A stretch of 64,000 bases of DNA from Cellulosimicrobium marinum (GTDB taxonomy: Bacteria > Actinomycetota > Actinomycetes > Actinomycetales > Cellulomonadaceae). The notes under the pieces were generated by a model that made no database searches, was not told where the DNA came from, and was given only the letters and a program-made list of their open reading frames with translations. This document shows, one piece after another, positions 1 through 9,200 of the stretch. Both the position numbers and the translations under genes were made by a program. Location: positions 668,085 through 732,084 of the forward strand of contig NZ_JAJBZH010000002.1 in NCBI RefSeq assembly GCF_020551945.1, written 5' to 3'. How positions within the stretch are numbered: position 1 is the first letter of the stretch; every line of letters begins with the position of its first letter.

Positions 1-244
1 GCGTGCCCGCGGCGAGGACCGCCTCGAGCAGGTCGGGCAGGGGCGCGGCGTGCTCCAGCTCTAGCTCGGCGGCGCGGCCGGGCAGAGCGAACCACGCGGC
101 CTCCCCGGTGAGCCACACGCTCACCTCGACGCCCGCGGCGAGCGCCGCGGCGGCGACGGTGAACGCCTGGTTGGCGGCCTCGGGGCGGTCGAGCCCCGAC
201 GTCGCCTTGACGACGAGCGAGCGGGTGGCGGCGGGAGTGGTCAC
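1..244 (-). CDS. DsrE-family protein, 3' part cut by window edge
   Basis: The minus strand encodes at least 81 residues from a GTG at 244, and the gene runs off the left edge. The start of the protein (TTPAATRSLVVKATSG, then a stretch predicting an alpha/beta fold with LAAGVEVSVWLTGEAAW) resembles the small DsrE/DsrF-like sulfur-relay fold proteins that actinobacteria often keep beside the nitrobindin-like and ygfZ genes, which follow divergently here. No catalytic cysteine is visible in the part present. A TACGCT hexamer at 252-257 lies 13 nt ahead of the start, so the mRNA may be leaderless. The family call rests on fold-like features and neighbourhood. Confidence 0.65.
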   Translation of the reverse strand, partial: MTTPAATRSLVVKATSGLDRPEAANQAFTVAAAALAAGVEVSVWLTGEAAWFALPGRAAELELEHAAPLPDLLEAVLAAGT

Positions 245-288
245 GGCGCCGAGCGTAGCCCCACGGGTCGGCCGGTAGGATCGGCCCC

Positions 289-402
289 ATGAGCCCGCAC
301 ACCCTCGAGCTGATCTTCCTCGGCCTCCTCATCGCGGCGACGATCACCATCACGTGGTTCGCCGGGTACGTCGTCTACAAGCTGTACAAGGGTCAGCGCT
401 GA
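289..402 (+). CDS. 37-aa single-pass membrane microprotein
   Basis: A 37-residue ORF starts at ATG 289 and ends two bases before the next gene. After a short polar N-terminus it has one hydrophobic helix (LELIFLGLLIAATITITWF) and then a basic, tyrosine-rich tail (YVVYKLYKGQR), as expected for a small membrane protein with its tail in the cytoplasm. A TAGGAT hexamer at 276-281 places the transcription start close to the ATG, so it is probably leaderless and heads the nitrobindin-ygfZ-FUSC transcript. Function is unknown. Its tight spacing and clean membrane segment support it as real rather than random. Confidence 0.6.
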   Translation: MSPHTLELIFLGLLIAATITITWFAGYVVYKLYKGQR

Positions 403-404
403 CC

Positions 405-1001
405 ATGGCGTTCGAGTTCCCCGAGGGCCTGGCGCCCGAGGTGTACCCGCTGGCCTGGCTCGTCGGATCCTGGCGCGGCGAGGGCGTCGTCAAGTACCCG
501 GGCGTCGACGAGACGCCGTTCGTGCAGGACGTCGTGTTCGACCACGACGGCGGCCCGTACCTGCGGTACGAGTCCACCCTGCGCGTGCTGGAGGCGGAGG
601 TCCCCGCCACGGTCCCCGACGAGGGGGAGTGGCCCGAGCGGGCGCCCGACGCGCTCGACGCGGCCGCCCAGGACGGGACGGTCTGGTCCACCGAGACCGG
701 CTACTGGCGCGTCTCGACCGACCGTCCCGAGGGCCTGGGCGACGACAAGCACCCGCTGGAGGTGCTGCTCGCCGACCCGTCCGGGCGCGTCTCGGTGTAC
801 CTCGGAGCGGTCGGCAACGGCCGGGTCGACCTCGCGAGCGACCTCATCGCCCGCACGGGGACGGCCGCGGAGATCAGCGCGTCCAAGCGTCTCTTCGGCC
901 TCGTCGAGGGCAAGCTGCTGTGGGTGTGGGAATTGGCGGCCTTCGGCGAGCCGTTGCAGTCGTACGCGTCCGCGAAGCTGAGCCGCCGCCCGGCGGGCTG
1001 A
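405..1001 (+). CDS. Nitrobindin-like FABP-family beta-barrel protein
   Basis: 198 residues. The start region carries the nitrobindin/THAP4 signature G-x-W-x-G-x-G (GSWRGEGVVKYP, about residues 22-33) that begins the ten-stranded barrel, and the alternating hydrophobic pattern continues to the end. In nitrobindins a C-terminal histidine binds heme iron. Here the equivalent segment reads PLQSYASAKLSRR, with tyrosine where mycobacterial homologues have histidine, so ordinary heme ligation is doubtful and the ligand may differ. The ATG at 405 was chosen over upstream in-frame codons because it begins the conserved fold and follows the microprotein stop by two bases. ygfZ follows after 43 bp. Confidence 0.85.
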   Translation: MAFEFPEGLAPEVYPLAWLVGSWRGEGVVKYPGVDETPFVQDVVFDHDGGPYLRYESTLRVLEAEVPATVPDEGEWPERAPDALDAAAQDGTVWSTETGYWRVSTDRPEGLGDDKHPLEVLLADPSGRVSVYLGAVGNGRVDLASDLIARTGTAAEISASKRLFGLVEGKLLWVWELAAFGEPLQSYASAKLSRRPAG

Positions 1002-1044
1002 CCGCGGCCGCGCCCGGACGGGCGACGACGGAGGAGGACCCCCA

Positions 1045-2187
1045 GTGACGACCGGATACACCAGCCCCCTGCTGCAGCGGCACGGCGCCGTCGCCGCCAC
1101 CGGCCCCGACGAGGGCGTGGCGTGGCACTACGGCGACCCCACGGGGGAGCAGCGCGCGCTGCAGACCGGGGGTGCCGTCGTCGACCAGTCGCACCTGGGC
1201 GTGGTGCGCGTGAGCGGTCCGGACCGCCTGGGCTGGTTGCACTCGATCACGTCCCAGGACGTGCAGGGCCTCGCGCCGCGCACGTCCACGGAGCTGCTCG
1301 TGCTGTCCCCGCAGGGCCACGTCGAGCACGCGGCGGCCGTCGTGGACGACGGCGAGGCGACGTGGCTCGTCACCGAGCGGTCCCACACCGCGGACCTCGC
1401 GGCGTGGCTCGACCGCATGAAGTTCATGCTGCGCGTGGACATCGCCGACGTCACGGACGAGTACGCGGCGCTCGGGGAGCCCGTCGACGCGGAGGGCGCC
1501 GAGGGCGAGCCGGTGACGTGGCGCGACCCGTGGCCGCGCGTGACCGGCGGCGGCACGCGGTACGGCCCCCCGGAGGAGGACCACCCCGGCCGTGAGCGGC
1601 CGTGGCGCCTCGTGCTCGTGCCCCGGGCCGACCTGGCCGACGCCGTCGCCGCGCGCGAGGCCGCCGGCTGGCGCCTCGTGGGAACGTGGGCGAGCGAGGC
1701 TCTGCGCGTCGAGGCGTGGCGCCCCCGCCTCGCCACCGAGGCCGACCACCGCGCGATCCCGCACGAGACCGACTGGCTGCGCACCGCCGTGCACCTGCAC
1801 AAGGGCTGCTACCGCGGGCAGGAGACGATCGCGCGCGTCCACAACCTCGGTCGCCCGCCGCGGCGGGTCGTCATGCTGCACCTCGACGGCTCCGGGCACC
1901 TGCTCCCCGTCGCCGGGGCGGAGGTGACGCTCGACGGGCGCGCCGTCGGCACCGTGACGACCGTCGCCCGCCACCACGAGCTCGGGCCGGTCGCGCTCGC
2001 CGTCGTCAAGCGCAGCGTCCCCGAGGACGCCGTGCTGATGGTCGACTGCGACGGCGGGGCCGTCACCGCCGGGCAGGAGGTCGTCGTGCCGGGCGAGGGC
2101 GTCTCGGTGGACCGGCCTGCCGCCCGCGGACCCGTCGCGCGGGGGATCACGCCGCGGGGTGAGGCCGCGCCGTCGAGCATGCTGTGA
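1045..2187 (+). CDS. ygfZ: YgfZ/GcvT-type folate-binding Fe-S repair protein
   Basis: 380 residues, usual for the family. The diagnostic K-G-C-Y-x-G-Q-E motif occurs at residues 253-260 (KGCYRGQE), with the conserved cysteine at 255. Family members use tetrahydrofolate to maintain certain Fe-S enzymes; they share the GcvT fold but lack aminomethyltransferase activity. GTG 1045 is preceded by GAGGAGG, a strong ribosome site, whereas no better start exists upstream. The stop overlaps the GTG of the next gene (GTGA at 2184-2187), implying translational coupling. The C-terminal 30 residues are low in complexity and probably disordered. Confidence 0.92.
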   Translation: MTTGYTSPLLQRHGAVAATGPDEGVAWHYGDPTGEQRALQTGGAVVDQSHLGVVRVSGPDRLGWLHSITSQDVQGLAPRTSTELLVLSPQGHVEHAAAVVDDGEATWLVTERSHTADLAAWLDRMKFMLRVDIADVTDEYAALGEPVDAEGAEGEPVTWRDPWPRVTGGGTRYGPPEEDHPGRERPWRLVLVPRADLADAVAAREAAGWRLVGTWASEALRVEAWRPRLATEADHRAIPHETDWLRTAVHLHKGCYRGQETIARVHNLGRPPRRVVMLHLDGSGHLLPVAGAEVTLDGRAVGTVTTVARHHELGPVALAVVKRSVPEDAVLMVDCDGGAVTAGQEVVVPGEGVSVDRPAARGPVARGITPRGEAAPSSML

Positions 2188-3317
2188 CCGACGCCGGCGA
2201 CCGGCCGGGTGCCGCGGACCTCGCGCGCACCGCCTGGCGGCGCCGGGTCCTGCGGGCGCGCCTGCGCCAGGGGGCCTCCCGCGTGCGCGTCGCGTTCTGG
2301 CCGATCCTCCAGGCGTCGGCCGCCGCCGGGCTGGCGTACGGCGTCGCACGGTACGGGCTCGGCCACCCCACCCCGTTCTTCGCCCCGGTCGCCGCGTGGA
2401 TCTGCCTGGGGTTCAGCCAGGACCGCCAGCTGCGGCGCGTCGTCGAGGTGGCGGTGGGCGTCGCGATCGGCGTCGGCCTGGGCGACCTCGTGGTGCACGT
2501 CATCGGCTCGGGCTGGTGGCAGGTCGCGGTGGTCCTCGCGGCGTCGGCGCTCGCGGCGCGGTTCATCGACCGGGGCGCGATGCTCACCACGCAGGCGGGG
2601 GTCCAGGCCATCGTCATCGTCGGGCTCCCGGCGGCGCAGGCGGGCGGGCCGCTCGGCCGGTGGACCGACGCGCTGGTGGGCGGTGCCGTCGCGCTCTTGG
2701 CCGCGGCGCTCACGCCCGGCGACCCGCGCCGCCGGCCCCGGCACCTCGGGGCCGAGGCGACGACCGAGCTGGCCCGGACGCTGGAGATCCTGTCCCGCGG
2801 CCTGCGGGCCCGCGACCGCGGGGACCTCGACGCGGCGCTCGTCACGGGGCGGGCGTCGGAGGGCGCGATCGAGGAGTGGAAGGCCGCGGCGTCGTCCGCG
2901 CGCGAGCTCGCCCGGGTGTCCGCGACGGGTCGGCGCCACCGGGACGAGCTCGGTGCGATGGAACGCCAGGCGGTGCTGCTGGACCGGGCGATGCGCAGCG
3001 TGCGGGTGCTGGCCCGGCGCGCCGGGCCCGTCGCGGGCGGTCACGAGGAACGGGACCTGGACCCCGTCGCGGACCTCGTCGGCCACTTCGGGGCGGGGAC
3101 GCGCGTGCTCGCCGAGGCGATCGCGGCGGGCCGCGACCCGGCCGTCGCGCGCGAGCTGCTCGTCGAGGTGGCCCGGGGCGCCGACCCGCACGTCGTGGGG
3201 TCGGGCGACTGGCAGGTGCAGTCCCTCGTCATGCTGCTGCGGTCGCCCCTCGTCGACGCGCTGGAGGCGGCCGGCGCGACCCCCGAGGAGGCGCGGGACG
3301 CCCTGCCCGGCCTGTGA
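2184..3317 (+). CDS. FUSC / aromatic acid exporter-like membrane protein
   Basis: 377 residues. The N-terminal half contains several hydrophobic helices (FWPILQASAAAGLAYGVARY, then WQVAVVLAASALAARFIDRG, and GGAVALLAAALTP near residue 170), in the pattern of the FUSC_2/ArAE_1 family of YccS-like putative efflux proteins. The C-terminal half is a soluble, charged, mainly helical region. One copy of the membrane half is present, so it would need to dimerise to match two-repeat family members. It is translationally coupled to ygfZ by a GTGA overlap. The substrate cannot be inferred. Confidence 0.75.
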   Translation: MTDAGDRPGAADLARTAWRRRVLRARLRQGASRVRVAFWPILQASAAAGLAYGVARYGLGHPTPFFAPVAAWICLGFSQDRQLRRVVEVAVGVAIGVGLGDLVVHVIGSGWWQVAVVLAASALAARFIDRGAMLTTQAGVQAIVIVGLPAAQAGGPLGRWTDALVGGAVALLAAALTPGDPRRRPRHLGAEATTELARTLEILSRGLRARDRGDLDAALVTGRASEGAIEEWKAAASSARELARVSATGRRHRDELGAMERQAVLLDRAMRSVRVLARRAGPVAGGHEERDLDPVADLVGHFGAGTRVLAEAIAAGRDPAVARELLVEVARGADPHVVGSGDWQVQSLVMLLRSPLVDALEAAGATPEEARDALPGL

Positions 3318-3399
3318 GCCCGGACCGGGCCTGCGCGCTCCGGTTCACGGCCCCGGTTCAGCCTGCGCGGTGCCGCCCCCGGCCGGGTACGGTCGGGGG

Positions 3400-3702
3400 A
3401 TGGAGGTCCCCGTCAGCGCGTTCCGCGCCGAGCTGAAGTCGTGGATCGAGCGGGCGCGGGCGGGGGAGGACGTCGTCGTGACGGAGCGCGGCGTCCCCGT
3501 CGCCCGGCTCACCGGCGTCGCGACCGCGGACCTCGTCACCGAGCTGACGCGCGACGGCCTCCTCACGCCCCCGACGGCGGAGCGCCCCGCCCACGCGCTG
3601 CCCGTGCCCGACGCCGCCCCCGCGGCCCGCGCACCCGGCCCGCCCGTGCGGGGCACCCGCCCGTCCGGGGTCGCCGCCCTCGTGCGGCGCATCCGCCGCT
3701 GA
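3400..3702 (+). CDS. Phd/YefM-family antitoxin
   Basis: 100 residues. The N-terminus (MEVPVSAFRAELKSWIERARAGEDVVVTERG, then VPVARL) is the classic prevent-host-death fold that dimerises and binds operator DNA. The last 40 residues are proline- and alanine-rich and probably fold only on toxin binding. A PIN toxin gene follows after 7 bp, completing a type II module. TACGGT at 3388-3393 lies exactly 12 nt upstream of the ATG, suggesting leaderless transcription. Autorepression by the complex is known in the family but no operator palindrome was recognised here. Confidence 0.87.
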   Translation: MEVPVSAFRAELKSWIERARAGEDVVVTERGVPVARLTGVATADLVTELTRDGLLTPPTAERPAHALPVPDAAPAARAPGPPVRGTRPSGVAALVRRIRR

Positions 3703-3709
3703 GGCGACC

Positions 3710-4156
3710 GTGGCCCTCGTCTACTTCGACGCGAGCGCCCTCGTGAAGCTCTGCGTCCCCGAGGCCGGGACCGACCTCGCCGGCCGGCTGTGGGACGGGG
3801 CCGACGTCGTCGTCACGAGCCGGCTCACCGACACCGAGCTGCGGGCGGCCCTCGCTGCGGGCGAGCGCGCCGGCGTGCTCGGACCCGCCGCGCACGACGC
3901 CGCGCTGCGCCGGTGGCAGGTGCTGTGGCCCGCGCTGCACGTGGTCGAGGTGACCGGGGCGGTCGCCGCGCGAGCCTCTGCCCTGCTCGGCGGTTCGGCG
4001 TCGCCCGGGACGGGCGACGGACTCGTCCTGCGCAGCAACGACGCCCTGCACGTGGCGAGCGCGCTCGCCGTCGCGCACGACGACACGCTCGTCGCGGCGT
4101 GGGACCCGTTCGTCGCCGCGGCCTCCCGGGGTCAGGGGCTGCGGGTCGTGCCGTAG
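3710..4156 (+). CDS. vapC: VapC-like PIN-domain ribonuclease toxin
   Basis: 148 residues, typical for VapC. PIN acidic residues are in place: Asp near residue 7 (YFDASALVKL), Glu near 43 (DTELRAAL), Asp in SNDALHVASAL near residue 107, and a final Asp in AWDPF. These coordinate magnesium for RNA cleavage in the family. GTG 3710 is 7 bp after the antitoxin stop, consistent with a co-transcribed toxin-antitoxin pair. Pairing a Phd-type antitoxin with a PIN toxin is common in actinobacteria. Nothing indicates inactivation. Confidence 0.9.
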   Translation: MALVYFDASALVKLCVPEAGTDLAGRLWDGADVVVTSRLTDTELRAALAAGERAGVLGPAAHDAALRRWQVLWPALHVVEVTGAVAARASALLGGSASPGTGDGLVLRSNDALHVASALAVAHDDTLVAAWDPFVAAASRGQGLRVVP

Positions 4157-4238
4157 GGCGTGACCTGCCGCGGACGGAGCGGCCGGGCGGGGGGGTGGCG
4201 TGGTGTCGCGCGGCCGGTGCAGAACGTAGGCTCGGGAC

Positions 4239-4580
4239 GTGTTCGGAATCGTCGGGTCCCTCCAGTGGATCATCTTCCTGCTGCTCACCCTCGTGGTGTT
4301 CGGCGTCCAGCTCTTTGCCCTCGTGGACGCGCTGCGCCGTCCGGCGAGCGCGTTCACCGCGGAGGGCAAGCTGACCAAGCCGATCTGGCTCGCGATCCTC
4401 GGTGCGGCGGCCGTGCTCGGCTTCCTGTCCCTCCCGCTCGGCGGTCCGAACCTCGGGTTCCTCGGGCTCATCGCGGTGGTCGCGGCGATCGTCTACCTCG
4501 TGGACGTGCGCCCGCGCCTCCAGCCGTACGGCAACGGCCGCCGCGGCGGTTCGGGCGGCGGTCGCCCGTCCGGCTGGTGA
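4239..4580 (+). CDS. DUF2516 membrane protein
   Basis: 113 residues with three hydrophobic segments ([20 protein letters not shown] at 8-27, [18 protein letters not shown], and [17 protein letters not shown]) followed by a Gly/Arg-rich tail. The sequence and length fit DUF2516, an actinobacterial membrane family of unknown role. TAGGCT at 4227-4232 is 12 nt upstream of GTG 4239, so the transcript is probably leaderless. The stop overlaps the next start as GTGA at 4577-4580, beginning a three-gene coupled unit with an asparaginase and dtd. Confidence 0.82.
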   Translation: MFGIVGSLQWIIFLLLTLVVFGVQLFALVDALRRPASAFTAEGKLTKPIWLAILGAAAVLGFLSLPLGGPNLGFLGLIAVVAAIVYLVDVRPRLQPYGNGRRGGSGGGRPSGW

Positions 4581-5605
4581 CGCTCCGGGACGTGGCGGGC
4601 GGCGCCGTGCCGCTCGCCGAGGTGGTGCGGGGCGACCTCGTGGAGTCCGTGCACCTGGGCCACCTGGTGCTGCTCGACGGCGTGCGGGGTGCCGACGACC
4701 CCCTGCTCGTGCTCGGCGACGCGGACGCGGTGGTCTGGCCCCGGTCGAGCGTCAAGCCGTTCCAGGCCGTGGCCATGCTCCGCAACGGTCTCGACCTGCC
4801 CGCGCGTCTGCTCGCTCTCGCGGCCGCCAGCCACGACGGGCGCCCGGAGCACGTCGCCGGGACGCAGGAGATCCTCGCGCGCGCGGGCCTGGACGCGTCG
4901 GCGCTGCGCAACACCCCCGACATGCCGCTGCACGGCGCCACGGCCCTCGCGTGGCAGGCGGAGCACGGCGGTCCCTCGTCGCTCACCCAGAACTGCTCGG
5001 GCAAGCACGCGGCGATGCTCGCGACGTGCGTCGCCGCGGGCTGGGACACCCGGACGTACCTCGACCCCGCCCACCCCCTCCAGGTCGCCGTGCGGGAGGC
5101 CGTGGCGGAGCTCACGGGCGTGCCCGTGGAGCACGCGACCGTCGACGGGTGCGGCGCACCCCTGTTCTCGACGACGCCCCGCGGCCTGGCGCGCGGCGTC
5201 GCCCGGCTCGCCGCCGCGCCGTCGCGCACGCCCGGCTCGCCCGAGGCGGCGGTGGCAGGGGCGATGTCCTCCTTCCCCTGGATGGTCGCCGGTCCCGAGC
5301 GCGACGCGACGCGCGCGATGCGCGCCGTGCCGGGGCTGGTCGCCAAGGACGGCGCGGACGGCGTCTACGTGGCGGGCCTGCCCGACGGCGGGGCGCTCGC
5401 CCTCAAGGTGCTCGACGGCGCGTCCCGTCCCCGGCCCGCGCTGCTGGCGGCGGCGCTGCGACGTCTCGGCGCGGCGGCCGTCCCCGGGGCGGACGTCGAC
5501 GCCCTCGACGCGCTCGGCGCCGTGCCCGTGCTCGGCGGCGGGCACCCGGTGGGTGCCGTGCGCGTCGTCGAGGCGCTCGCCGGACCGCGGAGGGAACCCT
5601 CGTGA
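4577..5605 (+). CDS. L-asparaginase II family protein
   Basis: 342 residues. It belongs to the Rhizobium etli-type asparaginase II family rather than the E. coli AnsA/AnsB fold: the conserved blocks RSSVKPFQA (about residue 56), [20 protein letters not shown] (about residue 140) and VDGCGAPLF are all present. Members hydrolyse L-asparagine to aspartate and ammonia, probably through a beta-lactamase-like Ser-Lys arrangement. The GTG at 4577 overlaps the DUF2516 stop, and its own stop overlaps dtd. No signal peptide, so cytoplasmic. Confidence 0.87.
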   Translation: MTLRDVAGGAVPLAEVVRGDLVESVHLGHLVLLDGVRGADDPLLVLGDADAVVWPRSSVKPFQAVAMLRNGLDLPARLLALAAASHDGRPEHVAGTQEILARAGLDASALRNTPDMPLHGATALAWQAEHGGPSSLTQNCSGKHAAMLATCVAAGWDTRTYLDPAHPLQVAVREAVAELTGVPVEHATVDGCGAPLFSTTPRGLARGVARLAAAPSRTPGSPEAAVAGAMSSFPWMVAGPERDATRAMRAVPGLVAKDGADGVYVAGLPDGGALALKVLDGASRPRPALLAAALRRLGAAAVPGADVDALDALGAVPVLGGGHPVGAVRVVEALAGPRREPS

Positions 5606-6042
5606 GGGCGGTGCTGCAGCGTGTGGTGCGCGCGAGCGTCACCGTCGTGCGGGACGACGGCACCCGGGACGTCGTCGGCTCGATCGACCGGCCCGGCATC
5701 GTCGCGCTCGTCGGTGCGACCCACGACGACGGCCCCGCGCAGGTGGAGACCGTCGCGCGCAAGATCGCCGAGCTGCGCATCCTCGACGGCGAGCGCTCCG
5801 TGAGCGACACCGGTGCGCCGGTGCTCGTCGTCAGCCAGTTCACGCTCTACGCCGACGTCCGCAAGGGCCGCCGCCCGTCCTGGAACGGGGCGGCACCGGG
5901 CGACGTCGCGAGGCCCCTCGTCGACGCCGTCGTCCAGACGCTGCGGGCCCGCGGCGTCGAGGTCGCGACGGGGGAGTTCGGCGCGCACATGGAGGTCGCG
6001 CTCGTCGGTGACGGTCCCGTGACGATCCTCGTCGAGGTCTGA
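5602..6042 (+). CDS. dtd: D-aminoacyl-tRNA deacylase
   Basis: 146 residues, exactly the usual DTD length. It begins with MRAVLQRVxxASV-like sequence and has SQFTLYAD at residues 78-85 and, near the C-terminus, [17 protein letters not shown], corresponding to the cross-subunit Gly-Pro proofreading motif. The enzyme removes D-amino acids and glycine mischarged on tRNA. GTG 5602 overlaps the asparaginase stop. A hairpin at 6151-6174 follows and probably ends this transcript. Confidence 0.95.
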   Translation: MRAVLQRVVRASVTVVRDDGTRDVVGSIDRPGIVALVGATHDDGPAQVETVARKIAELRILDGERSVSDTGAPVLVVSQFTLYADVRKGRRPSWNGAAPGDVARPLVDAVVQTLRARGVEVATGEFGAHMEVALVGDGPVTILVEV

Positions 6043-6150
6043 GAGGAACCGCCCGCGGCGGCGCGAGGAGGGCGGAACGTCCGTAGTGTCTGGCCATGCG
6101 ACGACCGACCCGAGGACGGGGCGGCAGGCCGCCCGGGCCGACCGCTCCCG

Positions 6151-6174
6151 CGACGCCGCCGACCGGCGGCGTCG
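6151..6174. terminator. GC-rich hairpin after dtd
   Basis: A perfect 10-bp stem (CGACGCCGCC / GGCGGCGTCG) closes on the tetraloop GACC about 110 bp after the dtd stop. There is no U-tract, as is frequent for actinobacterial terminators. The overlapping sequence up to 6181 can form a second, weaker stem. Confidence 0.5.
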
Positions 6175-6285
6175 GTCGGCGCGCGTCACCAGGGGGAAAC
6201 GAGGGTGTACCACCGCGTTTACGGAGGGTTGTTAACATTTAACCTAGACGTCGGGCAACGATGCCCTCGGACGGGAGGGACCGCC

Positions 6286-9200
6286 ATGTCGGACACCACG
6301 CTGGACCTTGCGGTCCCCGAGCGTGTGCGCAGCGCCTCCGCTCGCGCCGCGCGCCGGTTCGAACGGATGTCGTCGCGCGCGCAGGAGATCGACCTCGCGC
6401 TCGCGGCCGCCGCCGAGGGGCGGGGCGCGTACGTCTGGACCGCCGAGCTGGGCATGGGAGCGAGCTCGATGCTCGAGGCGGCCCGGCAGGCCGTCTCCGC
6501 CGCGCCCGCGCCCCCCGCCGTGCTGCGCTGCGGTCCCCAGTCGAGCGGCACCGTCCCCGGCGGGACCGTCGCCGCGCTCGTGTCGCAGGCGGCGCACCTC
6601 TCCGGCCGTGCGGTGCCCGACGCGCTCGAGCGTGCGCTCGACATCGCCGCCCCCACCTACGCCTACCTGCCCGAGGTCGCCGCCGTCGCGTTCGCGGAGT
6701 TCCTCGCCGACGTGTTCGGCGGGACGACGGTCGTCGTCGTCACCGACGACCTCCACCTCGTGGACGAGCGCAGCCGGATGGTCCTCGCCGGGCTCGTCGG
6801 GCAGAGGCGGGTCCCCGTGGTGCTCCTGGCGAGCGCCGCGGACGGCAGCCTGGACTCCGCCGGGTACCCGTTCGAGCTGCGCCGCGTCCCTCCGCTCTCC
6901 GCCGCGGACGCGCTGCACCTGCTCGTCGTCGAACGACGCCTCGCCGTCACCCCGCACGTCGCCGCCCACCTCGCGCGACGGCTCGGCGGCAACACCGCGG
7001 CGATCGTCCAGACCGCCGACCTCCTCACCCCGGAGCAGCTCGCGGGAACCTCGATCCTGCCCGACCCGCTGCCCGTCGTCCCCGCCGTCCGTGCGCTGCT
7101 CGGCGACCGCCTCGGGGTCCTCACGGACGAGGAGCGGCACGCGCTGCTCGTCGCCGCGGTCGCCGTGGTCGACCGCACCGAGCTCCTGCTCGCGGCGACC
7201 GGCTACGAGATCACGCAGCTGCTCGACGGGCCGCTCGCCGAGCATCTCGCGCTCGTCGGCGGACGCTTCGCGTTCGTCGACGAGCGGATGCGCGCCCTCG
7301 TCCACGGCGGAGCCCGGCTCGTGGAGCGCACGGCGGCGCACGTCGCGCTCGCCGACGCGCACCGGCAGGCAGGCGAGGCCGACGTCGCGGTGTGGCACGA
7401 GGCCCTCGCGACCCTCGCGGGCGACCCCGCGCTCGTCCCCGACCTGCTGCGGGTGGCGCGCCGCCACCTCGACCGGGGCGACGTCGTGTGGGCGCACGAG
7501 GTCGCCCGGGAGGCGGCGAGCCAGGCCGCCGGACCGGACCGGGCCGAGGCGTTCGCCGTCGCCGGGACCGCCGCGCTGCGCTCGGGCCACGTCCAGGACG
7601 CCGCGGACTGGTTGCGCAAGGCGGCGCGCAGCGGCGACGAGGCGCTGCGCGCGCGGACCCTGGGCCCGCTGGTCGCCGCGCTGACCTTCGCCGAGGGCCA
7701 GGTGCCCGACGACGTGCTCACGCCGTACCTCGGGGCCCTCGACGGAGCGAGCGCCCGCGACGACGACGTGGCGGGGATCGCCCGCGGCGTCCTCGCCGCC
7801 GCACGGCTCCACGCGGAGCGCGGCGACGGGGTGAGCGCGGCACAGCTCCTCGACACGGCGGCCGGGCTGTGCCAGGACGGGGAGGACGGGCCGGACCTGC
7901 GTGCCGAGCTGGCTCTCGGCCGGTCCTGGGCCGCGGTCTTCGGCGTGGGGGAGCGGCCGGCCGCCGTGCCGGAGGCACAGCTCGGTCCGGACCACGAGTC
8001 CTCGGTGCTCGTGTGCCGTGCCCTGCTGCTCGCCGCGGACGACAACGCGGACGCCGCCGCGCAGACCCTGTCGAGCGCCGTCGCGTCCCTCGCGCCCGTG
8101 CGCGACGACGGAGCCCGCTGGTTCGACGGTCCGTCCACGGCCCTGACCCCGCTCGCGGAGGCGCACGTGCGCCTCGCGCAGGTGCTCGTGCACATCTGGC
8201 GCGGGAACCTCGCGCGCGCGGCGGACGAGGTCGCCGACGCGGCGTTCCGGCTCCCGCTCGGGCTGCCGTTCGCGGGGCTCGGCGTGGCCGCCGCGCGCCG
8301 CGTCGACATGATGACGGTCGGGGCCGTGGGCGAGATCTCCACCGCGCTCGAGGAGACGTGCGCGAGCCCGACGTCGCGTCCGGTGCGGCTCGGTCTGCTC
8401 GTGGACCGGGCGATCGGCGCGTCGTTCGCCCACCACGTCACGCAGGCCGCGACGCTGCTGGAGCTCGCCGCGGAGCGCGAACGGCCCGACAGCGCGCGGA
8501 TGCTCCCGCTGCCCGGCCTCGACGACATCGAGTCGTGGGTCGTGGCGGGACGGGTCGACGCAGCCCAGCGTGCCCTCTCGCGCCGTCGGGTCGACGCCAA
8601 GGAGCTGCCGTCGTCGCTGCGCTCGGCCGCCCTCGTCCGTGCCGACATCGCGCTCGCCTCTCCTGACGAGCTCTCCGGACCGCTCGACCGCGCGACGCGC
8701 GTCAACCGGACGACCTCGTCGCCCTACGAGCACGCGCGGACGGACCTGTGCGCGGGGCGGGCCCTCGTGCGCGCCGGCGAGCTCCAGCGGGCGCACGGTC
8801 AGTTCCTCTCCGCGATCGAGCTGTTCGCGGAGGCCGGGGCGGACGCCTGGGCCAACGTCGCGCGGGACGAGCTGGTCGAGGTGGTGCGTCGGCTCGGCGG
8901 GTCGGTGGTCGAGGACGGCGGCCCCGATGCGGTGGGTCCGGACGGCGTCGCGCCCGGGCTGCTCGACGCGGGCCCGGCCGGCGGGCCCGGGGTGCACGGC
9001 GTCGCCGCTGCCGCGTCGGTGCCGCCGGTGCAGCGTGCCGTGGTGCCCCCGGACTCGTGCCGGCTCGCCGCGCGGGAGAGCGACGTCTCGGACCAGGCGC
9101 TCGCCGAGCTGCGCGAGCGCTGGGTCGACGAGCTGACGGAGCGTGAGCTGGACGTCGCGCTGCTCGTCGTCCAGGGGGCGTCGAACCGGGAGGTGGCGGA

